From assembly GCA_015664885.1 (NCBI GenBank), contig DQPL01000037.1, forward strand, positions 1 to 55,642: a stretch of 55,642 nucleotides of DNA, read 5' to 3'. Positions within the stretch are counted from its first letter, which is position 1. The number at the start of each line of letters is the position of its first letter. The notes below the pieces were generated by a model. It worked only from the letters and a program-made list of their open reading frames with translations. It was not told where the DNA came from and ran no database searches. Of the stretch, positions 55,080-55,642 are shown piece after piece. Source of the DNA: Gemmatimonadota bacterium (GTDB taxonomy: Bacteria; Gemmatimonadota; Gemmatimonadetes; Longimicrobiales; Gaopeijiaceae). Made by a program: the position numbers and the translations under genes.

Positions 55080-55642
55080 GACGCCTTGGCGGTGCGCACC
55101 TCGCCGAGCGACAGCCCCATCTTCCAGGCGTAGTAAAAGCCGATCAGCGTGATGGGAAGCCAGCCACCGAAATGGTACCCGAACGCAAAGGCCAGGGACT
55201 GGTTGGCAGCTACACCGTATACCGCAGTCAGGGCGAAATTAGCGGCATAGTGGAACGTCCCGAAGAACCCCGGCGCCGACGGCAAGGCAACTCCCCAACC
55301 CACCGCTGCGGTGACGAAAATCGCGGATACGAAGCCGGTATCGATGCCGAAGGCCAGCATGCCCAGCCAGAACGACGAAGCGTGCCAGATCCAGAAGAAG
55401 ACCGTCCAGGCGAGTCCCAATGCCAGCAGCTTCGGGTCACGCATGATCGCGAGCGAGTCGAGGAACGAAGTCAGCGAGTCCAGGAGCGGCACAGAGATCT
55501 TCCTCGGCAGAAAACGTGCGAACCACTCGACCAATTGCGAGAAGTGTCGCGGCCATACCGCCATGCTCCCGAGAGCGAACAGTACCAAAGCGACGGTGAT
55601 CATCCCGCCGCGCAGAAGCAGAGAGCCAGCTTCCCCCGAAAA
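55076..55642 (-). CDS. UPF0104/lysylphosphatidylglycerol-synthase-TM family flippase-like protein, 5' truncated
   Basis: At least 188 residues, open to the window edge, so the start lies outside. At least four membrane helices are seen: MITVALVLFALGSMAVW, LLALGLAWTVFFWIWHASSFW, FVSAIFVTAAVGWGVALPSAPGFFGTFHYA and the last GGWLPITLIGFYYAWKMGLSL. The conserved LPSAPGFFGTFHYA segment matches the LPG synthase TM/flippase-like family (P-x-P-x-G-x-G/F). The role is unknown. It is translationally coupled to ispE. Confidence 0.85.
   Translation of the reverse strand, partial: FSGEAGSLLLRGGMITVALVLFALGSMAVWPRHFSQLVEWFARFLPRKISVPLLDSLTSFLDSLAIMRDPKLLALGLAWTVFFWIWHASSFWLGMLAFGIDTGFVSAIFVTAAVGWGVALPSAPGFFGTFHYAANFALTAVYGVAANQSLAFAFGYHFGGWLPITLIGFYYAWKMGLSLGEVRTAKAS

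Overview
This window is high-GC chromosomal DNA from a Gram-negative bacterium. It encodes a TonB-dependent outer-membrane receptor, a TolC-type outer-membrane channel, SPOR-domain cell-envelope proteins, bacillithiol-type thiol chemistry, a membrane pyrophosphatase and an MglA-like GTPase remnant. That mix, with secreted proteins of no recognised family, fits Gemmatimonadota or a related lineage best; this is inferred from gene content, not from a marker-gene search. Both ends look like contig ends: a scrambled signal-peptidase/matrixin junction on the left and a 5'-truncated flippase-like gene on the right.

Layout. 1-506: a short broken lepB piece abutting a matrixin-like metalloprotease. 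562-2760: btuB-type receptor under a cobalamin riboswitch. 2790-9009: a leftward run comM, DMT exporter, MscS channel, thpR, an anchored hypothetical protein and an NtrC-type regulator. 9159-11999: pntAA-pntAB-pntB transhydrogenase. 11996-18375: leftward giant NtrY-like histidine kinase, RsbRD-like sensor protein and a PLP decarboxylase. 18354-25316: creatininase-like protein, a secreted protein and a TolC/HlyD/two-permease export operon with no ATPase gene. 25313-28760: frameshifted bshB1, a small HIRAN protein on the other strand, then cysteine desulfurase and mnmA. 28770-43614: a long leftward housekeeping block (SPOR protein, smc, MBL hydrolase, aroF, yraN, SRP RNA, dnaX, ybaB, recR, a small membrane protein, a deleted mglA, pgsA, cinA, grpE, dnaJ). 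43773-46365: ribosomal block rsfS, rplI, DUF2232 and an rpsF-rpsR fusion with its leader RNA. 46434-55642: M20 peptidase, hppA, pth, rplY, prs, a secreted protein, tRNA-Gln, ispE and a membrane flippase-like gene.

Most notable: ribosomal proteins bS6 and bS18, which pair on the 30S platform, are encoded here as one continuous 220-residue polypeptide joined by a strongly acidic linker. The 5' leader carries a CCG-bulge hairpin resembling the known S6:S18-complex binding motif. Other points of interest are an internally deleted and frameshifted mglA, a twice-frameshifted bshB1, a comM whose conserved N-terminus begins at an ACG codon inside nested inverted repeats, a degenerate CpsD/MinD-like ATPase domain fused to two SPOR domains, and a 1,364-residue histidine kinase with about ten or more predicted membrane spans.

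Three loci (lepB piece, bshB1, mglA) carry frame breaks, so consensus or assembly error has to be kept in mind when reading any gene-structure oddity here, including the fusion. There is no CRISPR array, insertion sequence, phage module or gene-free stretch longer than 300 bases. The longest gaps (19807-20016, 43615-43772, 46242-46433, 26368-26511) hold only leader or promoter-sized sequence.
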